Below, piece after piece: positions 10,470 to 21,923 of a DNA stretch of 36,285 bases; within the stretch, counting starts at the first letter, position 1, and each line of letters opens with the position of its first letter. The stretch comes from Chromera velia. Its lineage: Eukaryota > Sar > Chromeraceae. The translations under genes and the position numbers were made by a program. The stretch lies in assembly GCA_018398765.1 (NCBI GenBank), contig JAHBMJ010002238.1, forward strand, positions 66,552 to 102,836, read 5' to 3'. Under the pieces are notes generated by a model, which searched no databases, was not told the DNA's origin, and was given only the letters and a program-made list of their open reading frames with translations.

Positions 10470-12791
10470 ATGAGCATGGGCACAGTTTCGTTTGCCGAAG
10501 CCACTGGAGAGTTCTGTTCCAAAACGGGTCGGTTATCTCGTGCGAGCCCGTGCTACTCAATCTCACTCAGCTTTTCGCGTGTAGCGAAAGAAAGAAGAAC
10601 ACGTGGAGATGCTCAGAAGACACTGGCTGGACATTCAGAGTCGTCATTCGCTCTGCCTTTATTGATCGGCGTCTGAGGGCGGAAGGTGCTCTCTACGTAT
10701 GTGACATGTCCGCATGCTTTCACCTTTCGCTCCAGGTTGTTGATTCTAAGTCTTGACTCTGTTCTCTATGTATGCAGAAGTGTGGTTCAAGTCAAAAATA
10801 ATGATGGTGCAAGGACTCTTCCAGGGCTCAAAGCTTGTTCAAACGGTCAGCTCAGCCATTAAACGCACTCAGTTGGTCCCGAAAGGACAGAACTGTGGCT
10901 GCTTTCAAATGTGCTGGCGACTTTTTTGCCTCCTACATTTCGTTTCGTCTCCTTCATCCGTCAGCTTCTGAACATTTTGCCCTGCTGTTCATGTACATGC
11001 AGCAAACCTCCGACTCTGTCCGGCAGAAGTCAAGCGGGGAGTCCCTCATCACGTCTTCCGAGGCATTCTCGTCCTTCTTGAAGAACCAGCCTTGCATGGA
11101 CGCACGAGATCCGCCAAGAGAACCGACTGGATGTGCACTGCCAGGACCGATGACTGCGCGTGACTCTCTGGTGTTTCTCAACGGACGTCAGTTCCTTGCC
11201 TTAGTCCGTAGCTGCTCCGCTCGACTCGTTGCTTCTAATGAAAGGGGGGAGGGATATTGAAGTCATGCTTTGGTGAATTTGCGCCCTTTTTTCCCCCGCT
11301 TTCCAGCGTCCATTCCCCGCATGCTGCCGTTTGACACTTCCTTCACTTGCATGAATGAATCCAGCCGGCGTCGATCGCGATATGGTGCAGTCGTGGGGAG
11401 ATTCATTTCACTGCATGTCGCTACGTGCTCGATTTTCTGCTTGCAGAACCGGAAAGAGGCTGGTTGGCCAATCAGAAGAGATTGGAAGAGAGAGTCAAAA
11501 GGCTGGAGACGGATTTGGAAAAACTGAAGAAAGGACTACTGGAAAGGCATTCCTTGAGCATGGGTGACGAAGAAACCGCCAGCTCCAGCAACCGGAAAAG
11601 GAGTCGCACCTCTCAGCCGACTCCACCAAAACAAGTACAAGTCTTTGGGGTAGCGAATGCAGCCAAGGTAGGCAAAACTCACAAAGATCCAGGGGGGTAG
11701 AGGAGAGAAAGAGTGACCGTAGAGATAGATGTAAAGAAAAGACACAGGCAAGTCTCTTTGTTCCCTTTGCTTTGTGTGGTTTCGTAATTCTGTGTATCTC
11801 GACTGTCCGCATCTCTCTTCCTTGCCCGGTTGTTGTCTCCCTGAAATCATTCATGCATGCAGGACCACTTACAGAGACCCCTCCAGATTCGCTCCCCAAT
11901 CATCGACGGTGTTCATGTCTCTGGAAGCTCTGCTTCAGACAAATGTGTCGATATCAATACCTTCAGACTAGCAGCAAGAGCAAGCAGCCTTTGCGGAGCC
12001 TCTCGGCCGCAGAATCTGGCCCCGGAGAGAGCTGTAATGAAGGGGGCCAAACCAGCCGATTCCACTCCGGTGTTCCACGTCCCTTCTGCACCTCCCTGCG
12101 GGGTTGACAGACCCTCTGTGCCGATACCGCAATGCGACGTTGAACATCTCACAGACCCTGGCTGGTTTGTGCACTACGTGAAGGGCATCCAAAGGGACCA
12201 GAAGCCCATGGAGGTCGGCAGTCAGTTCCCGGCTTCTTGACGTACATGTCTTTTCACTCCTTGAGTGTCTCTCCCAAATCTTGCAGTACAACCGGTCTTC
12301 CCCTAATGTTTCCATTCTTCGCTTTCAGAATATGGTGCCTCTTTTGTGCGGTCACCGTGTGTGTTGCTTGCTCTGTCCCTCGATCTTCGATCCACCATGT
12401 ATCTTCCTCTTCTCCTCTTCGTATGCGCGTGTATTCTCAAGTTGCAGAGAGACTTTTTGGTGTCTCCTGCCACCCATCCTGCCTGGAGTCGCCTGGATGG
12501 GGATGTGAGGGCAGTCCACGTAGGTTGGATGATCCACATTCACGCAAGCGTCCAGAGTGCATCATCAGAGGAGTCCCTCTACCTGGCTGTGAACTTGATG
12601 GATCGGTACTTGGGCAAGAGGAGTGATGCTGTCTCGGAAAGAGAAAGCTTTCTGGTTGGTTGGTCATCAGTCACTAGAGCGCGGGGGGGCGCACGAAGCG
12701 ACATGGAACGGGTGATGCATGATGAAGAGGTGTGAAGGCTCAGTGAGCCAGAAAGAGAAAGAAAAAATTCAGTGAACGGTGTGGGACACAG

Positions 12792-12828
<37 letters not shown>

Positions 12829-15123
12829 GAAAGAGAGNNNGGGGGGGGGGGGATTGGGAAGAAGGGAAAAGACGAAACAGATGAGGAAAGAGGAGGAAGA
12901 GTGAATAAAGCGCGAAAGAAAAGGCGGAGGGACTCTGAAGCTGAGAGAAAGGATTGGTTCCGAGAAGCGATTTCATTCGGCAAAAAAGAGGAAGGTGTAA
13001 TTCAGGACCCCAGTGACCTAATAAGTTTGCAGAACTCCTTCAGAAAAGAAAACAGAACGGGAATGGAAAAGAATCCACACTATGTTTTTGGTTTTAATAT
13101 AACAGAGAGTACGCGTTTTATGTTTCTCCCTTGTGCTTGTGCATGTGTGTTTCTTTCTGCAAGTTGAACGTTCAGTTGCCGTACTGGCCGGTGGATTCCT
13201 TCGTCCTTCCTGCCTCTCTCTGTTGGCTTTGCAAGGACTTCTCTCCTGTCCTTCCTTCCAGACTGCAGTGACGTGCCTTTTTTTGGCATTTAAGTTCGAG
13301 GACGCTTATCCCCCCGAAGCCGGAGCTCTAGTGTGGATGTCGAACTGCAACGTCACGCGCACGGAGATCTTCAACAAAGAAGTCGAGATTCTCAACGACC
13401 TTCAGTTCAAGATGACTTTCCCAACGCCGTACACGTTCATGTTGCGGTACGCCAACGCTGTGGGACTTCCAGACAAATTCGTCGCCTTCTGCCAGTATCT
13501 GATAGAACTGCTCTTGCACTCAAAAGAGGTTTCCACGTACAAGCCCTCTCGCATTGCAGCTGCAGCCGTTCAGTTGGTGAGTCTGTTCTGTCATGATTAT
13601 GGTGAATTGTGCTGCATGGTCACTTCGTCGATCGTCAACTCGACTCGGAGCTTTTCCCTCTGCAAGGCTGTATGTATCAGCTCCCGAGACAGAGACATGC
13701 ACATCCATCCTTCCCCGCCGTGTATGGCCGTCGCCAACTGCGTCTCTTTCCTTTCTTTCCCTCATGCATCACGACTTGATTCTCTCTCACCTCATCAGTT
13801 TGGCCTCTAGCTCATAAAAGCTGACCTTTGCATCCTTCTTTTAACGTTCGTTCTTCTATTCTGCAGACGTGTCGAATATTCAAGGCAGATTTCGCGAGTG
13901 CCAACATCCTTGTCCCCTCGTATGTAGATTCTGTGGGGGTCTACGCAAGGTGGACCAAGGAACCGAGAAACTGGGTCAGTTGATTCACTGAGTGGGTTGG
14001 TGCATGGGTGAAGGGCTGCTCAGATACATATGGGGTTGGTGGGTGAAGGCCTGGTCGCGTGAAGAGCTCGGGAAGCTGAAGGAAGTTCTTTCTGTCATCT
14101 TTTCGCCTTTTGCACATCTGCAGTCCCTCTTTCATCCTCTGTTCCCCTCCTTAATTCTGCACTCTCCAAAGCACCTGGCTCCAACGACTGGCGGGTTGGG
14201 AGCGGAAGGACCTGGTCGACGTTGAGAATCAGATGGGCACCCTCCTTCGACACATCAACAGCGTGACTGAGTATAACCTTAAGCACCTGATGGTGAGTCG
14301 ACCGGCCAACGAGACATTTCTTTGACGCTCCTCTAGAGTCAAACAGATCAATCAGGCGGCAAAGAGAGGAGAGAGAGGATCGGGGTCGAATCATCTGGGT
14401 GGAATCGGAAGATTCATTGTTTTTTCTTTTTTTGCTTTCCGAATTGTCGATCGATCGCTCTCTGATGTACTCAGTCAGTCCGTCGGAATCTTGAAGCCTT
14501 TTTGTTCCATTTTGTGTGTTTGCCTTTTTAATTCATCCATTTCTTCCACCCTCCTGGCTTCCTTGCATATGTGCAGTTACATTGCTCCTTCTATTCCGTC
14601 CAGTTGCGTGTCTGGCGCTTGTCTCGTTTCCTTGGCCCCTTCTTTGTTTTTCTTTCTTTTCTTTTTTCCTTGCTTCCTTCCTTCCTTCCTTCCTTTCTTC
14701 GTTCCTTCCTTCCTTCCTTCCTTCCTTCCCTTCTTCCTTCCTTCCTTCTTTCTTTGTTCGTTTCTGTCTGTCTGTCTGTCTGTGTCTGTCTGTCTGTCTT
14801 CCCTCCCTTCCTTTTTCTCGTTCTCTTTTTTCGTTCGTTCGTTCGTTCTTTCTTTCTTTCTTTCTTTCTTTCTTTTCTTTCTTTCTTTCTTTCTTTCTTT
14901 CTTTCCTTCCTTCTTTCTTTCTTTTCTTTCTTTCTTTCTTTCTTTTTCACGGAAAATCTGTTCCCGGTCAATTCAAATTTGCAGAAATGAGCTTCCCTTC
15001 ATGAGTGCGGCTTGACTCTCCAAGCTTGCCTGTCTCCGTTGTGCTTCATGCAATCTGCAGAGCGTGAAGAACAAATTCACACAGGAGAAGTACCACAAGT
15101 GGGCAGAGCTTGCGTGGAGTTGA
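10470..15123 (+). CDS. Mitotic-type (A/B-like) cyclin, multi-exon
   Basis: A cyclin activates a cyclin-dependent kinase. Well-supported exons are 11003-11186, 11447-11667, 11863-12213, 12448-12654, 13262-13576, 13867-13974, 14172-14292 and 15061-15123 (TGA). The 5' part (10470-10526, 10774-10857) is a phase-consistent guess. Exon 11447 encodes a coiled coil (NQKRLEERVKRLETDLEKL). The cyclin box runs DPGWFVHYVKGIQRDQKPME, VHVGWMIHIHASV, ESLYLAVNLMDRYLGKR, then TCLFLAFKFEDAYPPEAGAL and EVEILNDLQFKMTFPTPYTF, the A/B-type pattern with the Lys and Glu that contact the kinase. The C-terminal cyclin fold follows and ends SVKNKFTQEKYHKWAELAWS. I did not find a convincing destruction box. The junction 13974/14172 does not close in phase with canonical sites, although both exons look coding. 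Identity is confident; the 5' end is not. Confidence 0.8.
12795..12852. repeat. (GA)n, unresolved NNN and G-run in a cyclin intron
   Basis: A (GA)n run at 12795-12824 is followed by three undetermined bases (12838-12840) and twelve Gs (12841-12852). It lies in the intron between 12654 and 13262. The true length is unknown. Confidence 0.95.
14640..14947. repeat. Long CTTT/CCTT/CTGT polypyrimidine tract in the last cyclin intron
   Basis: About 300 bp of nearly pure pyrimidine on the + strand (CTTT, CCTT, CTGT and GTTC units) in the intron 14293-15060. Frames through it, such as FLPSFLPSF or KERKKERK, are artefacts. Confidence 0.95.
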
Positions 15124-15884
15124 GGGCCGGCAAGGCAAAAAAACTCCAACTTTGCCTTATTGGCTTCTGGTAGCCAGTCTGCTGTCTGCACGTATACCTT
15201 TTTCTCGTCGATCTTCTCTGTCTCTGTTCTCTATCTCCTTCGATCATCACGGCGTAGAAGAGGAAGAGTCTCTTCTGTCTGCTCTCCTGGTTGAAGTGAG
15301 ACTTCAAAGAGAGCAGAAAGGTGATCGGGAACAGGGGATCATCGACAGGCCGGACGGCAATTACTTTTTCTGTTTCCATTGGTTTTCCTTCATGATCAGT
15401 CGTTTACATGAAGATCAAAATGCCGAAGCCAAATTTGGAGTAGCTAGAAAGAGGATCGAGGCGGTGAATAGATGGGAATGGAAGAAAGTGACGCCTGCTT
15501 GGTAAGCTAGAGAAAGAGGGGGAAACAAGAACATCGGATCGCCTTATCTATCTGCTGTCTTTCAAGCGGGGATAGGAGCGTAGTAGCAAAGAGCGCCTCT
15601 TGTATCCGACTTGCCTGTTTTAGAAAGTTGTGGTCTAAGTCTGTTCGCCCGTCTTCGTCTCCTCTGCTTTCCTTAATTGATCCGGGCTGTCACCAGGCTC
15701 TCTGCATTTATTCACTTTTACATCCGTGTGATCAATCGACAGTTTGTGGCCTAATCGCGCCTGAGAACTAGCGGGTGAAGAAACATGGACCGGCAAAGCG
15801 AAACTTCAACCATCAGTTCATGTGTCGGATCTTTCAAGGGTTGGGGAAAGTAACTCTCTCGAAAAAACAATATCTTAGTCAACT

Positions 15885-15930
15885 CATTCATTCATTCATT
15901 CATTCATTCATTCATTCATTCATTCATTCA
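15885..15930. repeat. (ATTC)n microsatellite
   Basis: About eleven tandem ATTC units downstream of the cyclin gene. Confidence 0.95.
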
Positions 15931-16059
15931 ACTCTTTGAACCGATTGTGTGCTGCATGATACTAGGTCGTGCGTCGTTCATTCTCTCAGTATGGCAGAAG
16001 GTTCATGTGATCGAATATGGAATCCCAATGAGTTTACCTCTGGTTCTTCCTGTCCTTTT

Positions 16060-16197
16060 TCTTTTCTCTCTTTCTGTCTCTGTGTCTATCTCTGTCTCTG
16101 TTTCTCTTTTTTCTCTCTTGCTTTCTCTCACTCTCTCTCACTTTCTTTCTCCCTCTCCGAAATTCTTTCGTTCTCTTTCTCTCTTTCTTTCTCCGAG

Positions 16198-16240
<43 letters not shown>

Positions 16241-16266
16241 ATGTGTGTGTGTATGTGTGTGTGTGT

Positions 16267-16306
<40 letters not shown>

Positions 16307-16310
16307 TCAC
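16060..16310. repeat. CT-rich then GT-rich composite microsatellite
   Basis: Imperfect TCTCT/TTTCT units become a pure (CT)n run, then GTGT and GTAT units, then (CT)n again. The same CT-to-GT order recurs at 32190-32240 and 32745-32800. Confidence 0.9.
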
Positions 16311-17072
16311 TGTATGCATCATTCATTGAAACTAGGTTCGAAATCAAACTGAAACATTTTTTTGAACCATTATATAAGTTTGAGGCTGGAAACACAAGTA
16401 AAACTCGGAAGTTTGATTAGAAATTTCAGTCAGAAAAAGTGAAGATTATATTGTCGTTAAGACTGTCATTGATTTATTAAATGTTCAATCTAGTACATGA
16501 TGATTCAGGCGCCGGGTTTCAGCTAGCAGACGGCAGCCCCACCCCGATGACTGATGCAGGTCTGGCAAAGGGGCAATACAGCATTGTTCTAGACTCATGC
16601 ATTGCATGATGGCCTATAGACCGATCAATAATAATGATGATGATGATGATGATGATGAGACTCAATTGGAAAATTAACATTTGTTGAAGTTAAAAAAAAA
16701 AAATAAAATAGATATAAGTCAGGTGAAATTTACCCTAAAAAATAGAAGTTAAAAAAGACAGTCTTAGAGACTTCACTGTTAGTTTCACTGTTTTAATAAA
16801 ACCTCAAATTAAATACAATTTAAAACTAGATTTAAAATTTAGCTAGGAGTTATAGGCTAGGAGTTCAGTTTAGAATTCAATTGATTGAATTCGATCAAAA
16901 TTCATCAAATATATAAGTTCTATATAGGATAAAAACTAAATCAAATTCTATGTTTTAAGATATATATGTATTTCAATGATAAATTGAATCATAAAAATAG
17001 CTTACTGCCAAGGTGACAAGGTCAAAGCCAATTCTAATTGAGTTTCATTCACTTTTATTCTCGCGTTCATGT

Positions 17073-19677
17073 TCACTCAGAAGCACTCTCATGGGAATCT
17101 TCTTCATCGTCGTCCTCATCTTCATCTTCACTCCCTTCTCCTTCCTCATTTTCATTCTCGCTCTCTTCGTCTGCATCCTCATCTTCATTCTCGCTCTCTT
17201 CGTCTGCATCCTCATCGTCATTCTCGCTCTCTTCGTCTGCATCCTCATCATCACTCTCCTCCTCTTCGTCACCTGAGTCAGCACGGAGAGCCCTACGGCG
17301 AGCCCTACTCTTGGCCGCCGCCACGAGTCGCCTGACCATCTCATACCTCCCCCCCCACCCCCGCCCCCGCCCTCCCCTCTCACCCCCCTCTTCATCTGAC
17401 TCACCCTCCCCATCACTATCCCCGTCATCATCCTCTTCATCTTCACCAGGATCCTCATGCAGGTCCTCTGGGGGCTCTAGCATCGGCTCGACCCACGCAC
17501 GCAAAGACCCCCTACCCCATCTCTCGAAAATCTTTTCAAGCCTCCACGCCGGCTGGGGCCCAAAATTGTCATAAAAGATACATTCCCTCATTTTCTTTAC
17601 AATATCCACCCCCTCACACCGCTCCTGTACCAGAGCACAGAAAGAAGCGAAACTCTCGCTCTCAAACTCCATCCTCCTCAACACCTCTGCTGCCCCCAAC
17701 TGACGGAGAACAGAAAAACCTGACGAACACCCGAGAGATCCCATTGTGTTTTTTATACCCGGGAGGTTGATGTGAAACAACACCATAGCAAAGGTTGAGA
17801 TGTCCGCGTTCCGGACTTGCTTCCGGAGCGCACGGTCGAAGAGGCCCTTTGCATCCTCCGCCCCCTTCTGAACCAACCAAAGCGCTACAGGGACATTCAT
17901 CCAATTGTCTACCCAATCAAACGGATTAAAAATCGAGCTGCACGATTCTGGGTTTTTCAACAACTTCTCAATATGATCTCGAAGGGGGCCCTGTGCATCT
18001 GCCGGGGGCTCAGGGGGATTTGCCAGAGGGTTCTGCTCTACCGCTCTCAGAAAATCAACCTGAAAATTCCTCAACGCTCTGCTCTCATTCAGGAATCTAC
18101 ATTTCGTTCCCCATTTATACGGTTCGTCCTGGGCCCGCAAATAACGCAGCATCTCCCACTCGCGTGCCGTCCACGCTGTGAAACACATCTCTCCACCCAC
18201 CTCGGTCAATCTGAGAGGGCGGCCAGTCAACTCGACAGAACGCTCCTCTATAAACCGCACGGCCGCTATGCCCCCCTTCTCAACTGCAGCACTAACGGCA
18301 TCGCTCTTTTCAAAGTCGTACAGCCAATGCGATGTGACGCAGACCATGACTCTCTTCAAAAACTCCGGATGTTTCGTTTCTGCCCACTGGAGAATTTTCA
18401 TTCGAGAGTCACTGGAGGCGTGTTTGAACGCATCTCCGAACTCATGTTCTTCCTGAGCTGCTACAGAAATCAGGTTTGGGGCCAGACTGACCAACCAGTC
18501 CATCAGGTCCAAATCCCCCCTTATTACCGCCTGCTCAAATACTTCGGGCAACATCTTCGCCTTCGGCAAACGTTCAAACTCCTCCACAGCCCCGCCACCC
18601 GCAGCAGCTGCCGCAGGGGGGACCTGAGGGGGGGGCCAAGACGCAGCATCTGTGGCCCACTCAAAAATTCGCCGCACGGTCTCTAGGGGGTGACCCACAA
18701 CGACAGCGACAGACATCATCAGTCCCACGAGACGTATCAGAGCCCCCATCTCCCTTGGGGGCGGGTGATCTGTCGAAACGGGGAAGGGGTTGGAGGTGAT
18801 GTCCTCCACATCCGCCCTCAGCGCCTGCAGCAGCAGACGCCGACGCACTCCCTCACGCACAAACACTCCGTTTGCAAGCCGCACTGAGAGCGGCTGGAGA
18901 AGGGCGCCCTCCAAGTCCGCCAGAGGGAGGCGGGAGTGCTGAGGGAGGACGTCGAAGGGCAAAAATGCGGCCCCTCCGTCGTATGCACTCAACGGGGTCA
19001 ATGAACCATTCCCCCACTGCCCCTGTATATCCATTTCACGCACAAATTCCAACAACGTCGACCGCACCCGCCAATACCCCCTCACAAGGGCTTCCTTCAA
19101 CCAATGAGTCCAAGTCTCTTCCCCCACTGCTCCCCATTTTCCATCCTGCACGTGTCCTTCCCACCTGGGATGCAAGCGCGGCTGCGCAAGGGTATTTGGC
19201 ACAAGCACATCGAGAGTGGAGCGGAGGAGATCTGCATGGCCCCCCTCGACCGCACCGTCACAGATGGCCACGAGGTTCGCGGCCGAACGCACCTCCTCTT
19301 CCGTCCATGACGTATCCTCTCCCCTCAGAGAGTTGGTGATGCACAGGGGCTCTTCCTCCGACAGATGCTTCAGCGTTTCCTCTGCGTTAGCGCGTGCACA
19401 CCCACGGAGGAGGATGTCCGGACGGGAGGGCTAAGAACCACAGTGCGAGGTTCAGGTTCGGGGCGCCTGACACAATCTCCTCATTCACACTGGTCTTGCT
19501 GGTGGCCTCTCCCTGCTCTGTATCCGCGAGGACATCAACCGTCGCACGCTGGAAGGCCTTACAGATGAGTTGCAGGACAACAGAAGGCACGGAGGAGCAC
19601 AGCGGAAGAAAGGTGAGGGCCCCATCCTGAAAGTCGAGGACCCTCAACAGCAGATTCTCAGGAGACGGGGAGTCCAT
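17073..19677 (-). CDS. Divergent ankyrin-like repeat protein with acidic tail; one apparent frameshift near the N-terminus
   Basis: The main frame (739 codons from 19292, but open back to 19430) has no ATG of its own. An ATG at 19675-19677 opens a second frame, MDSPSPENLLLRVLDFQD, whose hydrophobic start is faintly F-box-like. It runs past the start of the main frame and continues naturally as WVCTR then ANAEETLKHL if one base is ignored around 19385-19400. No intron fits there, so a sequence error or a real one-base change is likely. Helical repeat units such as AVIRGDLDLMDWLVSLAPNL, AVEKGGIAAVRFIEERS and GHADLLRSTLDVLVP follow the A-x3-G-x-L-x3-x-W/F-L ankyrin-like pattern. The C-terminal 130 residues are Glu/Asp/Ser-rich with an Arg/Gly basic patch (GGRGRGWGGRYEMVRRLV). 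It is probably a protein-binding scaffold; no catalytic domain was seen. Confidence 0.7.
17153..17251 (-). repeat. Coding 33-bp tandem repeat (three units) in the acidic tail
   Basis: Three 33-bp units at 17153, 17186 and 17219 encode the 11-residue motif (D/E)DEDADEESEN. They keep frame, so copy number can change without breaking the protein. Confidence 0.9.
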
Positions 19678-20156
19678 TGCAGAGTTGACAGACTAAGGAT
19701 GTGTGTTTTTGGCTCTCAGGCTCGGAACCGTCTCAGACAAGGGTAGCAACCTTCTATATAAGATTTTGCCATAAAATTTCGAAAGGAAGAATGCCTGATA
19801 TTGCCTGCAAGCCGCAGCCCCGCAGGCCAAGAGTCTGCCACAATATAATTGCCTGATCACCGGAAAAACACCACCCGCATGCAGAATATATATATTAATG
19901 GAAATTTCGCTTTGCACGCGCCATGCAATTAAGAGTTTCTTCAGCTTTCCGGGGCGCTTAGCCGCGGACCCAAGTCCTCTCCCTCTCTCTCTTTCTCTCT
20001 CGATCTTTCTCTCTCTCTTGGACAGAATCTCTCACGCGCGAACATCATTCGCAAACTCACCTACCTATTGAAGAGTCGCAAGCATCTCACCACTGTTAGT
20101 CCACTACGAACCTTCTGCAATCATCTTCTGTGAAACCTTCTAAACCCGTCTCCACC
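19678..20156. promoter_or_regulatory. Divergent promoter region between the ankyrin-like and LEA-like genes
   Basis: Only 479 bp separate the two start codons. Features seen are TATATAAGA at about 19755, an AATATATATATTAATGG stretch at about 19884, a composite motif at 19902-19930 (on the minus strand AATTGCATGG, then CGCG, nine bases, AAATTT) and a CT-rich tract at 19976-20022 before the LEA-like start. Transcription starts cannot be placed from sequence alone. Confidence 0.5.
19902..19930 (-). promoter_or_regulatory. Composite motif AATTGCATGG-CGCG-AAATTT, copy 1
   Basis: On the minus strand this reads AATTGCATGGCGCG, nine bases, AAATTT. The same layout is at 26060-26089 on the plus strand. 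Here it points toward the ankyrin-like gene, starting about 225 bp away. The function is unknown. Confidence 0.4.
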
Positions 20157-21512
20157 ATGTCGAACTTCAACCTTGATTCCATCAAGCAGCAGTCCCAGGA
20201 GATTGCCAGTCAGGCCCAAGAGAGGTTTGGAGTGGCGTCTGCTGAGTTCAAGCGCAGTGTTGAGGAAGGCTACACTGCCGCTTTCGATGCAGCCCAGAAG
20301 AAGTACACTGAGGTGTTTTCTTCCGTCTCCGACAAGAAGGACACCACCACCGAGTTCCTCAAAGAGAAGCACCAGGAGGCGACAAAGATGGCCTCCGAGG
20401 CTTACGAGAAAGAGCTCGATGCCGCCTCCGCCAACTGGCACAAGTTGACCGATGCCTCCGAGCAGCAGCTGAAGCAAGCTCGTGAGACTGCCAGGAAGAC
20501 CTTTGACGACGCGATGCACACCCTGTCTGACACCAAGGAGAGGTCTGCAGACCAGCTGGCCGGTCTCTGGTCCTCTGCCAAGACTTCTGCCGTCTCTGCC
20601 TACGACAGCCTGTCCAAGGAGGCCGGGACTGCGCTTGATGACGCCAAGGCCCTTGCCGGCGACGGCGTCCAGAGGGCTCAGGAGACGGCCAAGCCCCTCA
20701 CCGAGAAGATCACTGACACCATCAAGAACACCTGGTCGTACGTCAACGGTGGAGACCGCACCCGTGCTTCTTCCGAGGAAGGTGCTGAGAGGAGAGGCAG
20801 CCTGCCTGAGGACCTCAAGGCCGGCTTTGCAGCTGCTTTCTCCAAGGCACAAGAAGCCTACGATGAGGGGATGAAGAGGGGCAAGGATACCGTCTCCTCC
20901 ACCACCGAAACGGCCTCGGACATCCGCAAGAAGGCTGTCGAGTCTGCCGAGAAGGCCTACGAGGAGTCCGTGAAGCAGCTGGAGTCAGCCGGTGCGTCTC
21001 TCCGCGTCGGCTTGCCCCCCTTTTTTCCTATCCACCGCTTTTCCTCCCATCTTTCTGTCATGTAGTCTCCCTCCCATGTTTTTCCAAATCCCCTTCCGAT
21101 CTTGGTCCGCCTGTTCACTTTCAGAGCAACGCTTTATGATCCTGGGCTCTGCTCTTGTCCTTCTCTCCGCGTGAGAAACAGACAGTCGTCCCTCCAATTT
21201 TTGTCACTCCGTTCGTGAAGGCCACTCTCCTTCTCACCTCCTCGCTTCCCTCCCTCTCCCTCTCCAGTTGTACCCGTGTCATCTCACTGAATGAATGCAG
21301 GGAAATTTTCGAAGGAACAAATCGAGACGGCAAAGACGAGCTCCAGGTCTGCCTTCGAAAAGACCATTGAGGGCCTCCAGAGTCTCCAGACCCGAACCAC
21401 AGACTCCGTGCACTCCATCTGGGAGACCGGCAAGCAGAGGTCCCTAGCTGCGTATAGGGCAGCGACCGGACAGGGAGAGAGCGCCAATCAGGAGGCTGCA
21501 TCTTCTCAGTGA
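20157..21512 (+). CDS. LEA-like amphipathic helical protein, two exons
   Basis: Exons 20157-20991 and 21301-21512 join in phase (donor GTGCGT, acceptor ATGCAG) to give 348 residues. The ATG at 20157 sits in a good context (CCACC before it). The protein is almost wholly Ala/Lys/Glu/Ser/Thr-rich helix with 11-residue style periodicity, for example SEAYEKELDAASANWHKLTD and EKAYEESVKQLESAGKFSKE, with no Cys and few aromatic residues other than recurring Tyr and Trp. This composition resembles group 3 LEA proteins, which protect membranes and proteins during drying or stress; apolipoprotein-like lipid-coating proteins look similar. No signal peptide is evident. Codon bias is strong, so it is probably abundant. 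It lies head-to-head with the ankyrin-like gene. The LEA label describes a type, not a proven homology. Confidence 0.8.
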
Positions 21513-21843
21513 AGAAGGGAAGAGAAGAGGAAGCCTGCCTGGCTGATGAGGAGCAGGCAATGAGGAAAAAGTGGAGTGTTTTTTCACTTCGAGATGGCAT
21601 GTCCGACTGATAGCTTTCGCTTTTGGTTTGCATGATTTTTTTGTGTCAAGTTGACCGTGCGGTGTTTGGTCCGATCACTCGCAATGAATGTGAACGAAGT
21701 CGGTGAAGAGCGTCTGATTGAGAAGCTGCTTTTTCTTTCTGCTACCCGGTGCCTCTGCCGGCAGAAGTTGCGCGTTACGGTCTGCCCAACGGTGAATGTA
21801 TCTGGAAGTCTGTGTCGTTCGGCAGGCCGATTCTTTTCTTTTT

Positions 21844-21923
21844 CTGTGCCAGTGAGAAAGAGCGACCTGCATCTTGCTTGCCTCTGTGCCAGTGAGAAAG
21901 AGCGACGTGCATATTGCTTGCCT
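21844..21923. repeat. 40-bp tandem duplication in the 3' flank of the LEA-like gene
   Basis: Two 40-bp units, 21844-21883 and 21884-21923, both start CTGTGCCAGTGAGAAAGAGC and differ at only two places. This is a recent duplication. Confidence 0.9.

Larger units (their letters stand above)
15124..17072. other. Intergenic DNA between convergent genes, repeats only
   Basis: The cyclin (+) and the ankyrin-like gene (-) end toward each other here. The span contains the cyclin 3' flank, an (ATTC)n run at 15885-15930, a CT/GT composite at about 16060-16310, a (GAT)n run at about 16635-16658, and an AT-rich block at 16660-17010. No gene was seen; frames such as 15110-15505 lack domain or splice support. 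Confidence 0.5.

Noticed and set aside
14491-15015. Overlapping frames rich in FLPSFLPSF and KERKKERK
   Set aside because: They arise from the CTTT polypyrimidine tract in a cyclin intron.
15110-15505. 131-codon plus-strand frame after the cyclin stop
   Set aside because: It overlaps the cyclin end in another frame and has no domain; more likely 3' untranslated DNA.
20121-20852. 243-codon minus-strand frame
   Set aside because: It is a shadow of the LEA-like gene, whose helical, codon-biased frame with matching splice phase is far better supported.
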